51,478 nucleotides of DNA. Source: Candidatus Methanosuratincola sp. (GTDB lineage Archaea; Thermoproteota; Methanomethylicia; Methanomethylicales; Methanomethylicaceae). The stretch is taken from the NCBI GenBank assembly GCA_037478935.1, contig JBBFLR010000010.1, forward strand, positions 1 to 51,478, in the 5' to 3' direction. The translations under genes were made by a program, and so were the position numbers. How positions within the stretch are numbered: position 1 is the stretch's first letter; the number at the start of each line of letters is the position of its first letter. This document shows, one piece after another, positions 1 through 8,246 of this stretch. Under the pieces are notes generated by a model. The model searched no databases. It was given only the letters and a program-made list of their open reading frames with translations, and had not been told where the DNA came from.

Positions 1-922
1 GCACCAGGAAGTATTGGGAATCTTCGGACCCTATCGAATAGCATTGCCATGCGTCGTCGTCAAGCCAGACCTGCCTGTAATACTCATCGAAATAGTCCGT
101 GTGGACAGTGGTACCGGTTTCATCGATGACTTTAATGGTCACCGTTTCGTACGGATCTTCTTCCTCATACATCTCATCACAGAGGACCTTGTTCTTGAGA
201 TCAACTATGGGGAATGTGTACGAGAAGCCGGTCCATATCCATCCGGATTCGTTGTGGGTCTGTACTGAGACGTTCGCAACGAAATTGTCGTTCTGCGTTA
301 TGTTGTAGGTCATTGTAGCCGGAAGGGCATAGCCTGAGACGGTCACGGGGGTCGCTGGTGCTCCCTCGTCAGGCGTCACGTAGAAGTTAGGCGTGAAGTG
401 TATCCTGTTGGTCGAAACGCCCACGTCCGAGGAAGGTATCGATGGGGTAGTCTCTGGATTCACGTCGGTGACCTTCAGCCAGTAGTTGACGGTACCGCCC
501 TGAACCATGAACGGCACTGTACCGTTTATCCAGCCGTTGCCGACCGTGTAGGTGTAGTTCCTTCCTTCCTGGTCGAATGGAGCGGGCGGTGTAAACTCAT
601 AGTCTACCTCAGTCGGTCCAAGGACATCGCCAACGTAGAATGGACCTGCGTACCACCTGTCGCCCGCGTTAAGGTTTGCATCCGCGCTACCTGTGTTGGA
701 GAGCCAAAGCCAGACCTGACCTCCGGTGATTGTCATGTTGCCGAGCCAGATGCTGATATCGCTCCCTGCAGGCACGTCCAATGGATCTGTGATGGTCCCA
801 TCAGGCAGAAAGACCACCGGCCTCTCCGTGATAGTCGCAGCCACTAGAGGGAATGCAACGAAGATCGCTGGAAGCATCAGAATTGCCACAATAGATAGGC
901 TAAAAATCTTCTTACTGTCCAT
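1..922 (-). CDS. Secreted surface protein, N-terminal part (cut by window edge)
   Basis: The frame stays open from an ATG at 922 to the left edge, giving about 307 residues without a stop; the C-terminus lies outside the window. Residues 1-30 form a signal peptide: MDSKK, then a hydrophobic stretch ending near FPLVAA. The rest is rich in Asn, Thr, Gly, Tyr and acidic residues with many N-glycosylation sequons (NMT, NYT, NGT, NIT, NVS), as in archaeal S-layer or large beta-sandwich surface proteins. I see no named domain. A ribosome binding site AGGTGA lies about 9 bases before the start and a TATA box (TATATATA) lies at about 968-976. Secreted is well supported; S-layer or adhesin is only inference. 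Confidence 0.75.
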   Translation of the reverse strand, partial: MDSKKIFSLSIVAILMLPAIFVAFPLVAATITERPVVFLPDGTITDPLDVPAGSDISIWLGNMTITGGQVWLWLSNTGSADANLNAGDRWYAGPFYVGDVLGPTEVDYEFTPPAPFDQEGRNYTYTVGNGWINGTVPFMVQGGTVNYWLKVTDVNPETTPSIPSSDVGVSTNRIHFTPNFYVTPDEGAPATPVTVSGYALPATMTYNITQNDNFVANVSVQTHNESGWIWTGFSYTFPIVDLKNKVLCDEMYEEEDPYETVTIKVIDETGTTVHTDYFDEYYRQVWLDDDAWQCYSIGSEDSQYFLV

Positions 923-965
923 TTCTATTTCACCTATTATTTCGTGAAGAAGAGTATCCGTAGTT

Positions 966-1040
966 TAGTATATATACGTTATGTGTAAACGGAGGAGTAT
1001 ATACTGAATGTTGTGTACAATATATTATTAATATTGTAAA
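966..1040 (-). promoter_or_regulatory. Promoter of the surface protein, with AT-rich palindrome
   Basis: A TATATATA box at about 968-976 faces the surface-protein gene. Upstream of it, 1016-1038 is an inverted repeat: arms TACAATAT and ATATTGTA around a 7-base AT spacer, flanked by TGTGTAC and TGTGCAC. The position upstream of TATA suits an activator or repressor site; no protein is assigned. Confidence 0.45.
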
Positions 1041-1060
1041 TTGTGCACATTCCGCCCGCT

Positions 1061-1663
1061 TCAGGAGACCCTCTTCCTAAAGGACAGGAGCGCCAGGCCC
1101 TTCATCACTTCTCCGCCTTCCTTCTGATAGCCGATGCCGTCCATCGCGCCTTCGAGGAACCTGGCGAGCCACTCAGCACCGTCCTTTGAGAGCGACGTGG
1201 AGACGCACCTGAATACGACCCTCTCACCCTCTCTCCTCGCTTCGACCTCGTTCAGGTCCCAGCGCATGACCCTCAGCATCGTCTCGAGTATCTGTATCGG
1301 GTCGCCGTACTTGTCCCGTATGTAGATGCCGTACGTCTTGCCGCTGTCGTACCACTCCCTCAGCATGCCCTCGTCCCGACCGTTCCTCTCACAGATACTG
1401 TTCATCACGTCCAGGGGCACGAACGAACTCCCCAATACGCGCTGGACATGCACCATCTCGAGAAGGTCGGCGATCTCCCGGTAGGCAAAGCCGAGGCGGT
1501 CTATCCTGAGCGCCTGCGCGAGGAGGTCCTCAATGAACCTGACCGTCGACTCGCCCCTCTGCTTCGATATGAGGGCGACCTTATCGAGCAGGTCCTCGGA
1601 TATGTAGACCAGCTTCTTGCCCCTCTTCTCAGTCTCCTTCAACTCAAAGACCACCCGAGGCAC
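1061..1663 (-). CDS. Ribbon-helix-helix-like protein, downstream paralogue
   Basis: This 200-residue protein has an N-terminal segment (about residues 17-55) with a strand (KLVYIS), a helix (EDLLDKVALISKQRG) and a second helix (TVRFIEDLLAQAL). That is the MetJ/Arc ribbon-helix-helix layout. The remaining 145 residues form a separate domain ending GAEWLARFLEGAMDGIGY, which resembles the tail of small-molecule-binding V4R-like domains; that resemblance is weak. It is a diverged paralogue of the upstream gene, with matching order (RHH segment, EWY/AWY motif, a C-terminal FL-GA--GY element). The start overlaps the upstream gene's 3' end by 20 bases, so the two are surely co-transcribed. DNA binding is inferred from fold pattern, not from a recognised family. 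Confidence 0.6.
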   Translation of the reverse strand: MPRVVFELKETEKRGKKLVYISEDLLDKVALISKQRGESTVRFIEDLLAQALRIDRLGFAYREIADLLEMVHVQRVLGSSFVPLDVMNSICERNGRDEGMLREWYDSGKTYGIYIRDKYGDPIQILETMLRVMRWDLNEVEARREGERVVFRCVSTSLSKDGAEWLARFLEGAMDGIGYQKEGGEVMKGLALLSFRKRVS

Positions 1664-2303
1664 TCTTCCTGTACCGGTAGAGATGCCTTATGTTCCCTGT
1701 CCTTACGCTCTTCTCTACGGCTTCGTAACCAGACGCCTCGAAGGCGCCGCTCAGGAAGGTGGAGACGAGCTCGGATAGCTCCTTGGACATCCGAGGGCTG
1801 ATGAGGGTGACCCTCAATTCCTCCCCTTTCTCCTCCACTGAGAGCTCGGCGAGGTTCCAGATCGTTGAGGCGAGCTCTTCCCTCAGATCTTCAAGCTGCA
1901 ACCTGGCGGAACCAGACAAAGACCCGGAACCGGAAATCGAGTCGGGCGTGCTGCTCTTCAGCCGCATTGCCAGCCACCTTCCTGCTGCGTACCACGCCTC
2001 CATAGACTTCTCCTTGGAGTGCATGAATGCGATCGTGTTGATGTCGGACCAGAGGTTCTCGAGGCAGAGGACGTACCCGCGCTCCTGCAACGACTTCAGT
2101 TTTCCGCAGTCCTTGAGGGCGTCCTTCGGATTGAGGCCGAGGCTGTTGAAGGCGAGTGCAGACTCGAATGTCTCGTTCACCGTCTCGTAGAGTGTCTTGC
2201 CCTTGGACTTTGCCATAATGCTCATTTCCTCGAGCAGATCCTCCCTTGCAACGAAGGTCTTCCTCCTTTCCCCGCCCAACGAAAGCACCTCTCTCCAGCT
2301 CAC
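1644..2303 (-). CDS. Ribbon-helix-helix-like protein, upstream paralogue
   Basis: This 219-residue protein begins with a probable RHH segment (about residues 13-53): strand RKTFVA, helix EDLLEEMSIMAKSKG, helix YETVNETFESALAF. After that come a helical middle, a Ser/Gly-rich loop near residues 120-132 and a C-terminal domain ending ELVSTFLSGAFEASGYEAVEKS, matching the neighbouring paralogue. The ATG at 2303 lies about 20 bases from a TATA-like ATAAAATAAAAAAT tract (2317-2330), so the mRNA is probably leaderless or nearly so. Identical AGGTCGA repeats flank that tract, which suggests autoregulation. I do not recognise the family; ligand and targets are unknown. Confidence 0.6.
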   Translation of the reverse strand: MSWREVLSLGGERRKTFVAREDLLEEMSIMAKSKGKTLYETVNETFESALAFNSLGLNPKDALKDCGKLKSLQERGYVLCLENLWSDINTIAFMHSKEKSMEAWYAAGRWLAMRLKSSTPDSISGSGSLSGSARLQLEDLREELASTIWNLAELSVEEKGEELRVTLISPRMSKELSELVSTFLSGAFEASGYEAVEKSVRTGNIRHLYRYRKSASGGL

Positions 2304-2310
2304 GGACTAC

Positions 2311-2337
2311 AGGTCGATTTTTTATTTTATAGGTCGA
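2311..2337 (-). promoter_or_regulatory. Promoter flanked by direct repeats (candidate operator)
   Basis: AGGTCGA occurs at 2311-2317 and again at 2331-2337, exactly 20 bases apart (two helical turns). The AT-only tract between them is the only TATA candidate for the RHH gene pair. Two in-phase half-sites bracketing a TATA box fit a repressor that blocks TBP or TFB. Binding by the RHH proteins themselves is inference. Confidence 0.5.
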
Positions 2338-2471
2338 CTTAATTAACTCTTTAGGAGAGGCACCGCTGGAGACTGATTGTGGACCGAAAATCACGCTCGT
2401 GCCGATGGTCCCCAAGAATTCTTTCTGGAATTGAGTTGCCCTACTGACCCGGGGACGGGGGCGACAGAAGC

Positions 2472-3266
2472 TTACTTAACCGGGGGATAGATCTTCAGAG
2501 TGCTCCCGTAGTAAGGGTCCTTCTTAGCCCCGTCATCCAAAGCCGCGAGAGCCTCGCCCGGGGTGAGGCCCCCCTCAACGATGTTGGACAGCAGCTCAAG
2601 GATCGCCCTGTCGGTCTGATCGAGGCTCACAAGCCCGTCCCATGCTATCACGTGCAAGGCGCCTTTCTGTCTCAGGGCATCCGCGAGGATGGTGTTGTTC
2701 AGGCCGTAGCAGCTGCTCAGCACCAGCGTTGCCCCGTTGAAGTCCCCCCGCATGCTCCTCTTGACGAACTGGGGGCCCACCGTGAAGAGCATTCCCTCAG
2801 GATCCTCGGGGGATATCATCCCGGGGGCCAGCTGGGACGTGTTCACCTCGTAGACGTAGCGATACCGGGAGAAGGGCTCCGCTGTGAAGAGGAATACTGC
2901 CCCCCCTATCCCTTGGTTGATCCCGGCGTGTACCCTGAGGATGATGAGGTTGTAGCCGTAGGAGGGCAGGTTCCTGTAAAGGGAGACGTCCACATCTGAG
3001 TCGGTGTGCAAGCCGTAGCTCACGTTGTGTTTACTCAAAAGATCCACAGCCCGGTCGGTGAACTCCGGGCTTTTGCTGTAGAACTGGTCCACGATCCCGA
3101 CATACAGTGGAGGTGTGACTGCGTTTTTCGGCATCAGCAGGTACGCAGAGGCCGCCGCAACCGCCATGATGGCGATCACTGCGATGAGGAGCAGGGGGCC
3201 CCTGGACGGTCTCTTAACGGGCGTCTGGGGCTTTATGGTACTACGCTTCCGCTTCAAGGGCAACAA
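2472..3266 (-). CDS. Membrane-anchored caspase/CHAT-like putative peptidase
   Basis: This 264-residue protein has a basic N-terminus, one membrane helix (about residues 24-44) and an extracytoplasmic domain. The domain reads like a caspase-hemoglobinase fold: first strand PLYVGIVD at 53-60, a strand ending in RVHAG (His113) and a strand ending in VLSSCYG (Cys186). The segment after Cys186 (ADALRQKGALHVIAWDG, then a helix and GLTPGEALAAL) closely follows CHAT domains, where a similar run leads to the final helices. His113 and Cys186 would be the catalytic dyad. The start is TTG at 3266; no internal ATG precedes the membrane helix. Family assignment rests on motif order only. Substrate is unknown. 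Confidence 0.55.
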   Translation of the reverse strand: MLPLKRKRSTIKPQTPVKRPSRGPLLLIAVIAIMAVAAASAYLLMPKNAVTPPLYVGIVDQFYSKSPEFTDRAVDLLSKHNVSYGLHTDSDVDVSLYRNLPSYGYNLIILRVHAGINQGIGGAVFLFTAEPFSRYRYVYEVNTSQLAPGMISPEDPEGMLFTVGPQFVKRSMRGDFNGATLVLSSCYGLNNTILADALRQKGALHVIAWDGLVSLDQTDRAILELLSNIVEGGLTPGEALAALDDGAKKDPYYGSTLKIYPPVK

Positions 3267-3302
3267 CCCCGGTCGTTATATCCACAGTCAAGTCATAGGC
3301 GA

Positions 3303-3345
3303 AGATGTAACATCTGTTGGAGCCGCAAACACCTATATTTTTCTA
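3303..3345 (-). promoter_or_regulatory. Promoter of the caspase-like gene with palindrome at the expected start site
   Basis: A TATA-like AAAAATATA lies at about 3337-3345. The odd palindrome AGATGTAACATCT (3303-3315; 6+1+6, perfect arms) begins about 25 bases downstream, where transcription should start. This is a classic repressor position. The remainder of 3267-3438 holds no gene I can support. Confidence 0.4.
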
Positions 3346-3438
3346 TTGTTCGGTCATCCCATTTGCCAACGGGAGGGGTTTTTGGCGGGGCACTTGGAAA
3401 CAAAACATAATAAAACAAAATGAAGAGAGGTGATAAAA

Positions 3439-4224
3439 CTAAGGCCCGTCATCCGTCCTCGCTGGCAGGATGTACCGCATGCCAGAGTGCTCCACCATGT
3501 CTACAGGCAGACCGTAGACCTCCTCGATTGTCTTGCTGTCGACGACCTCGTCCGGGCGGCCCTCCATGTGGATCTTGCCTCCCTTCATCAGGGCTATCCG
3601 GTCTGAGAAGAGGAGCGCGTGGTTCGGGTCGTGGAGGCTCATCACCACCGCGATGTTGCGCTCCCTCGAGAGGCGCCTTATCGTCCTCAGCGTGGTCACC
3701 TGGTTCCGGAAGTCGAGGTGGGCAGTCGGCTCGTCCAGGAGCAGAAGGCGCGGCTCCTGGGCTATAGCCCTCGCTATTAATACGAGCTGTCGCTCGCCCC
3801 CGCTTATGTTCGTGTAGACCCGGTCCCGCATCCCCGAGATCCCTACGGTGGAGAGTGCCTCCTCCGCCTTTTTGTGGTCGGTCCCGGAGGGCTGCTGGAA
3901 GAGGCTGAGGTAAGAGATCCGCCCCATCAGGACCACGTCGAAGACCGTGAAGGGGAACGAGGGGGTGTGGGACTGGGGGACGTAGCCGACTGCCTTTGCG
4001 AGGTCGCTCCTCGTGTAGCTTCTGATGTCCCTGCCGCAGAGTAGGATCCTACCCGAGGTCGGCTGCAGGAGGGAATTGATGCACTTCAGGAGGGTGGTCT
4101 TGCCGGAGCCGTTCGGACCCAGGAGAGTGAGCACCTCGCCCTCCGAGACCCTCAGCGAATCCGCCCAGATCGAGAAACCGTCCCCATACGAGAAGCGGAG
4201 ACCTGACACCGAGACTACTTCCAA
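3439..4224 (-). CDS. ABC transporter ATPase (Fe-siderophore/cobalamin/heme type)
   Basis: This 261-residue cytoplasmic ATPase belongs to the FecE/BtuD family. Walker A GPNGSGKT is at residues 36-43, the Q-loop at YVPQS (81-85), signature SGGER at 141-145 and Walker B LLLLDEP at 160-166, followed by the switch His in SLHD. The start is TTG at 4224, preceded by GGTGG at a good distance, and overlaps the permease 3' end by 10 bases. It powers import with the permease (4215-5234) and the binding protein (5271-6317). The exact ligand (iron chelate, heme or corrinoid) cannot be told from the ATPase. Confidence 0.93.
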   Translation of the reverse strand: MEVVSVSGLRFSYGDGFSIWADSLRVSEGEVLTLLGPNGSGKTTLLKCINSLLQPTSGRILLCGRDIRSYTRSDLAKAVGYVPQSHTPSFPFTVFDVVLMGRISYLSLFQQPSGTDHKKAEEALSTVGISGMRDRVYTNISGGERQLVLIARAIAQEPRLLLLDEPTAHLDFRNQVTTLRTIRRLSRERNIAVVMSLHDPNHALLFSDRIALMKGGKIHMEGRPDEVVDSKTIEEVYGLPVDMVEHSGMRYILPARTDDGP

Positions 4225-5234
4225 GCAGAACCACCCCTTCGTTTCAGGAGATAGAGGAAGAACGGCGCCCCGACGAGCGTGGTGATGACCCCGACCGGCA
4301 GCTCGAAGGATGCCACGGATCTGGCGAGGTCGTCAGCGACCATGAGAAATATCGCCCCGAGGCTTGCAGATGCAGGAACGACGACCCTGTTGTCCGGTGT
4401 GCCGAGGAGCATCCTCACCGTGTGCGGGACGACGAGGCCTATCCAGCCGATGACCCCGGCTACCGAGACGAACGCAGAGACCATTAGGGTCGACGCCAGC
4501 AGCACCAGGAACCTGTCCCTCTCCACGTTTACCCCGAGCGCCTTCGCCTCCTCGTCCCCCATGGAGAGGACGTTTATCCTCCACCGCATAAAAAACACTA
4601 TCGCGAATCCTGCCAGGATCAGGGGGGCGATCTGGCTCAGCGGTCCCCAGCCGGTCACCGCTAGGCTCCCCATCATCCAGTACACGACCCCGGCAAGCTT
4701 CTCGGACTCTGTGAAGAACTTTATTATCGAGAGCAGCGCCGAGAAGAGCGCGGTCACTATGACGCCCGCGAGGACGAGGGATATCACGGGCGTATCGCCC
4801 TTGCTCTTCGCAACGGTGTAGGTCGTGAAGAATGCTGCAAACCCCATCGCGAAGGAGAGTGCCTGGACTGACCCCGGCAGGCCCGGGAAGTAGGCGATCC
4901 CGAGCGCTGCCCCGAGACCTGCGCCTGCAGAAACCCCCAGGATGTAAGTGTCGACGAGCGGGTTCTTGAAGATACCCTGGAGGGAGGCTCCTGAGACGGA
5001 GAGGGCAAGCCCACCGACGAGGGCCAGGAGCACCCTTGGCATGCGTATGTTGAAGACAATCGTCTCGTAGACCTCCGGCCAGGGTGCGCTTCCGGACGGA
5101 TCATAGAGGCGCTTGATGAGGATGCTGATCACGGTGGAGGGGTCTATCGAGTAGACGCCCACGAAGAGGGACGAGACTAGCACAGGGAAGGGGAGTAGGA
5201 GGAGCACGGAGACGAGGAGCTTCCTTTTTGTCAT
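4215..5234 (-). CDS. ABC transporter permease, FecCD/BtuC family
   Basis: This 339-residue protein is predicted to have about ten membrane helices and matches the length of FecD/BtuC permeases. Typical family segments are visible: RMPRVLLALVGGLALSVSGA (about residues 65-84) near the start of the core, and GVIGWIGLVVPHTVRMLLG toward the C-terminus, which in BtuC lies beside the coupling region. It should form a homodimer with two copies of the ATPase. It starts with ATG at 5234 behind an AGAGGT ribosome binding site, 36 bases after the binding-protein gene, and overlaps the ATPase gene by 10 bases, so the three form one operon. Confidence 0.93.
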   Translation of the reverse strand: MTKRKLLVSVLLLLPFPVLVSSLFVGVYSIDPSTVISILIKRLYDPSGSAPWPEVYETIVFNIRMPRVLLALVGGLALSVSGASLQGIFKNPLVDTYILGVSAGAGLGAALGIAYFPGLPGSVQALSFAMGFAAFFTTYTVAKSKGDTPVISLVLAGVIVTALFSALLSIIKFFTESEKLAGVVYWMMGSLAVTGWGPLSQIAPLILAGFAIVFFMRWRINVLSMGDEEAKALGVNVERDRFLVLLASTLMVSAFVSVAGVIGWIGLVVPHTVRMLLGTPDNRVVVPASASLGAIFLMVADDLARSVASFELPVGVITTLVGAPFFLYLLKRRGGSAWK

Positions 5235-5270
5235 CTCGAAACCTCTTTAAGAAAAGAAAAGGGGGATTTA

Positions 5271-6317
5271 TCAGCTTTTCAGGTACCCGTAGTACCCGTC
5301 CATGAGCTGGTCCCTGACCGATGTCCAGTTGAAGGAGGCGAAGTGCGAGGGCTGTATGCATGCGGCAAGCTGCAGCTCGCCGACGACCATCCTCGGGGTC
5401 CAGTCAAGGTAGCTGGAAAGGTCATAGGATCCGGTGAGGACAGGGTAGACCCGCCCCTCCCTCACCGCACGGAGGCTCAGCCAGTTGGTGTCGTTCATCG
5501 AGCTTATCTGGGAGGATAGGGTCGACTGAGTCCTCCCGACTATCACGATGATGTCGGGGTCCCAAAGGAGGACCTGCTCCATGTTCACCTTCACCCAAGA
5601 CTTGTCGCCGAATCCCTCGTGGGCGACGTTGATGCCGCCCACGTCGACGACGACATTCCCCCAGCTCGTGTTGGAGTAGGTGTATATCAGCCCGTCTTTC
5701 CAGACGTCGAGGTTGCAGATGAGGACGCGCGGCCGATCATCCGAGGGTATTCTGCTCGCATTGGTGATCAGCTGCGAGTGGAGGCCGTTTATGTAGCTCG
5801 CGATCGACTGCGCCCGCTCGGCCTTGCCCAGCGCCTGTCCTATGATCACCGTCGCTTTCGCGATGTCCTCGAAGTTCTTTGCGAAGAGGGTGATGACAGG
5901 GATCCCCGCACCCTCGAGGCTTTTTACGATATCCTCTGCCTTCCCGTATCCATAGTCCATTATAACGAGGTCGGGCTTAAGAGAGAGGACGGTCTCGATG
6001 TTTACGCCCGAGAAGATGTTGCCGACGACGGTCTTGTTCTTGACCGAGTCAGGTATGAAGACCGAGGACGTGACGTAGCTCCCGATTCCAACGATCTTGT
6101 CCTGTGCCCCGAGCACGCAGGCGATCTCGGTCCAGTAGGACTCTAAGATCACGACCCGGTTGGCTGTGTAGTTCATCCGTACGGTCCTGTTCGACATGTC
6201 GACTATCTTCACGCCGGAGCCGCCGTTCAGGTACCCCCCTGAGAGGAGGATAACGACCGAGGAGACCGCGATTATAGCTACTAATGCCACGGACAACGCT
6301 TTGACCGTTTCTTTCAT
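5271..6317 (-). CDS. ABC transporter substrate-binding protein (Fe-chelate/cobalamin/heme type)
   Basis: From the preferred ATG at 6317 this is 348 residues: a short basic start (MKETVK), a hydrophobic segment (about 7-26) that anchors it outside the membrane, then a two-lobed periplasmic-binding fold of the BtuF/FepB class. Family landmarks are visible, such as KIVGIGSYVTSS, SGVNIETVLSLKPDLVIMDY and VLLWDPDIIVIVG. An upstream in-frame ATG at 6347 would add ten residues without a better ribosome site. It is the first gene of the importer operon. A perfect palindrome (6364-6377) upstream of its TATA box points to metal- or ligand-responsive control. Confidence 0.9.
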   Translation of the reverse strand: MKETVKALSVALVAIIAVSSVVILLSGGYLNGGSGVKIVDMSNRTVRMNYTANRVVILESYWTEIACVLGAQDKIVGIGSYVTSSVFIPDSVKNKTVVGNIFSGVNIETVLSLKPDLVIMDYGYGKAEDIVKSLEGAGIPVITLFAKNFEDIAKATVIIGQALGKAERAQSIASYINGLHSQLITNASRIPSDDRPRVLICNLDVWKDGLIYTYSNTSWGNVVVDVGGINVAHEGFGDKSWVKVNMEQVLLWDPDIIVIVGRTQSTLSSQISSMNDTNWLSLRAVREGRVYPVLTGSYDLSSYLDWTPRMVVGELQLAACIQPSHFASFNWTSVRDQLMDGYYGYLKS

Positions 6318-6350
6318 CAAGAAGCACCAAGAAGGTGTCGGGGGCATGTG

Positions 6351-6377
6351 ATTTAAAATTTCCGTTTCATATGAAAC
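6351..6377 (-). promoter_or_regulatory. Promoter and perfect palindrome controlling the ABC importer
   Basis: GTTTCATATGAAAC (6364-6377) is a perfect 14-base palindrome, just upstream of the TATA-like AATTTTAAAT at 6351-6360. It overlaps the stop codon of the phosphomutase gene. Palindromes of this size serve as sites for dimeric metalloregulators (DtxR or Fur type); which protein binds here is unknown. Confidence 0.5.
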
Positions 6378-7785
6378 CTAGAACTAAGGACCTTCCGTAG
6401 GAGATCAGTGAGCCCGTCAGCGCGTCCGAGCTGGACTCTGCGTATATCCTCACGACGCTCTCTGTACCCGACCTTCTGAAGAGGAGCCAGGACCCGTCCA
6501 CGAGGATGATCTTTATGCCGTCCTTCCGGTTTACTTCGACCACCTTCCTGCCCAGGACCTCGCCCTTGGCTGCGACCTCGCCCTCGATGAGGCGGATGAT
6601 GTCGCCCCCGACAGAGGCACGCAGGTCCAGCCTAGCAGAGGAGAGGCGGCCGTACTCCGCGACCAGGTCTTGGTAAAGGCCGGCGAGTCCCTGTCCAGAC
6701 GTCTTGACCGCCTCCATAAGAAGTGCCGCGGAGGCGATGCCGTCCTTCTCTGGGATGTGGTTCACGAAGCTCATGCCGCCGCTCTCCTCCCCGCCGATGA
6801 CAACCTCGCGCTCCCTGAGGAGCACCCCGATGTACTTGAACCCGACAGGAACCTCAACCACCTTCTGCCCGTGGTCATCCGCGACCCTGTCCACGAGGTG
6901 GCTCGTGGCTACAGTCCTGGCGGCGTCCCCGATCATAGACCGCCTATCAATCAGGTGTAGGTAGACGAGGGGGAGCAGTTGGTTTACTGCCAAGAAGGTC
7001 CCGTCCCTAGTGACAGCGGTGAGGCGATCCCCGTCGCCGTCGAATGCTATCCCCAACTCGGACCCAGATGCGAGCACCCTCGACCTGAGCCCAGAGAGGT
7101 TCTCAGGGGTGGGATCAGGGATCGTCCCCCCGAAGTACGGATCTATCCTGTCCCTCACGGCATCGACGGTGGCCCCCATCTGGTTGAAGATCCTGCTCGC
7201 GAAGCCCGAGGTGGCACCGTGCATCGGATCCAGCACGATGCAGAGTCCTGAAAGGTCGCCCCTTATCAGCCCGCGGAGGTGCCTGAGGTAGTCCTCAAAG
7301 GGATCGAGCTCGGAGATGAGTCCTGTATCGATGGTGCCGTCGGTCTTGGGAGGTTCGGGGGGGATGTGGCGCTCTATCCTGCTCGTGACCTCGGGCATCG
7401 CAGGGCCACCGTAGTCGGGTATGAACTTTATCCCGTTGTACTCAGGTGGGTTGTGCGAGGCGGTTATCATTATCGAGCCCGCGAGCGAGTACCTGACCGC
7501 GGAAAAGGCTGCCACCGGAGTCGGCACCGGGCCTGGTGGGAGGTGGGAGGCAATCCCCTTGAAGGCGAGAACGCGGGCACACTCCCCGGCGAAATCCTTA
7601 GATTGTGCCCTGCCGTCGTATCCTATGAATACGCCCCTCTCGGGGGACCCGGATTCGAGTATGTGCTCCGCTATCGCAGAGGCGACCCGCCGGACGTTCT
7701 CGGTCGTGAAACCCGCGTCTAGCCTGGATCGCCACCCGTCAGTGCCGAATGATATACGCTCCCCCAAGCAAGCCCACCTCCCCAT
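6367..7785 (-). CDS. Phosphoglucomutase/phosphomannomutase family protein
   Basis: This protein (up to 472 residues) belongs to the alpha-D-phosphohexomutase family, which moves phosphate between C1 and C6 of hexoses. The four family landmarks are present: FGTDGWRS near the N-terminus, the phosphoserine loop TASHNPPEYNG, the Mg-binding loop DGDGDR, and the sugar-specificity loop GGEESGGM, with RRSGTESVVRIYAE as the phosphate-binding end. The ATG at 7785 gives the longest form. A strong GGAGGTG just inside it lies about 7 bases before a TTG at 7767, so translation may start there and lose six residues. With cupin PGI, GAPDH and PGK downstream of it on the same strand it fits gluconeogenesis and sugar-nucleotide supply. 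Confidence 0.92.
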   Translation of the reverse strand: MGRWACLGERISFGTDGWRSRLDAGFTTENVRRVASAIAEHILESGSPERGVFIGYDGRAQSKDFAGECARVLAFKGIASHLPPGPVPTPVAAFSAVRYSLAGSIMITASHNPPEYNGIKFIPDYGGPAMPEVTSRIERHIPPEPPKTDGTIDTGLISELDPFEDYLRHLRGLIRGDLSGLCIVLDPMHGATSGFASRIFNQMGATVDAVRDRIDPYFGGTIPDPTPENLSGLRSRVLASGSELGIAFDGDGDRLTAVTRDGTFLAVNQLLPLVYLHLIDRRSMIGDAARTVATSHLVDRVADDHGQKVVEVPVGFKYIGVLLREREVVIGGEESGGMSFVNHIPEKDGIASAALLMEAVKTSGQGLAGLYQDLVAEYGRLSSARLDLRASVGGDIIRLIEGEVAAKGEVLGRKVVEVNRKDGIKIILVDGSWLLFRRSGTESVVRIYAESSSDALTGSLISYGRSLVLGFI

Positions 7786-7819
7786 TCTGAATTATCTTGC
7801 ATTTACCAAGCCCGTGACG

Positions 7820-8242
7820 CTACCTGACTATTATGGTCGTGCACGGCAGGCTGAGCGCCACTGAGATCGCGACGCTCCCCATGAGGATCCCCATGCCACC
7901 TGAGTAGCCCCTTGACCCGATGATCACGCAGTCGTAGTTTCCGTCTACGGCCTCCCTGAAGATCTCGTATGCGGTCGAGGTCTGGTTGCTCTCGGCGACC
8001 TTGAGCAGCTTCTTTGCCGAGATCCCAAAGGCGTCGCACTTGGCCGAGGCAGCCTCCAGGACAGAGTTCCCGATGCTCCTCATCTCATCTATCATCGCGG
8101 GCTTGCTGCATATGGGAGTTGGGCTGACCACGTGGATCAGTGTCAACTTGGATCCGTCCTTCATGGCGAACTCGATCGCAAGCTCGAGGGCCCTGAGGGA
8201 TGCCGGGGACCCGTCTATGGGTACGAGTATCTTCTTGAACAA
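7820..8242 (-). CDS. Universal stress protein (UspA family)
   Basis: This 140-residue single-domain protein has the Usp fold: the first strand and loop KILVPIDGSPAS (residues 4-15) and the ATP-binding motif GSRGYSGGMGILMGSVA near the C-terminus (G-2x-G-9x-G-S), so it should bind ATP. The start is TTG at 8242 and the upstream GAPDH gene stops 4 bases away, so it is the third gene of a PGK-GAPDH-Usp operon. Its role is not known from sequence. Confidence 0.88.
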   Translation of the reverse strand: MFKKILVPIDGSPASLRALELAIEFAMKDGSKLTLIHVVSPTPICSKPAMIDEMRSIGNSVLEAASAKCDAFGISAKKLLKVAESNQTSTAYEIFREAVDGNYDCVIIGSRGYSGGMGILMGSVAISVALSLPCTTIIVR

Positions 8243-8246
8243 GGCT

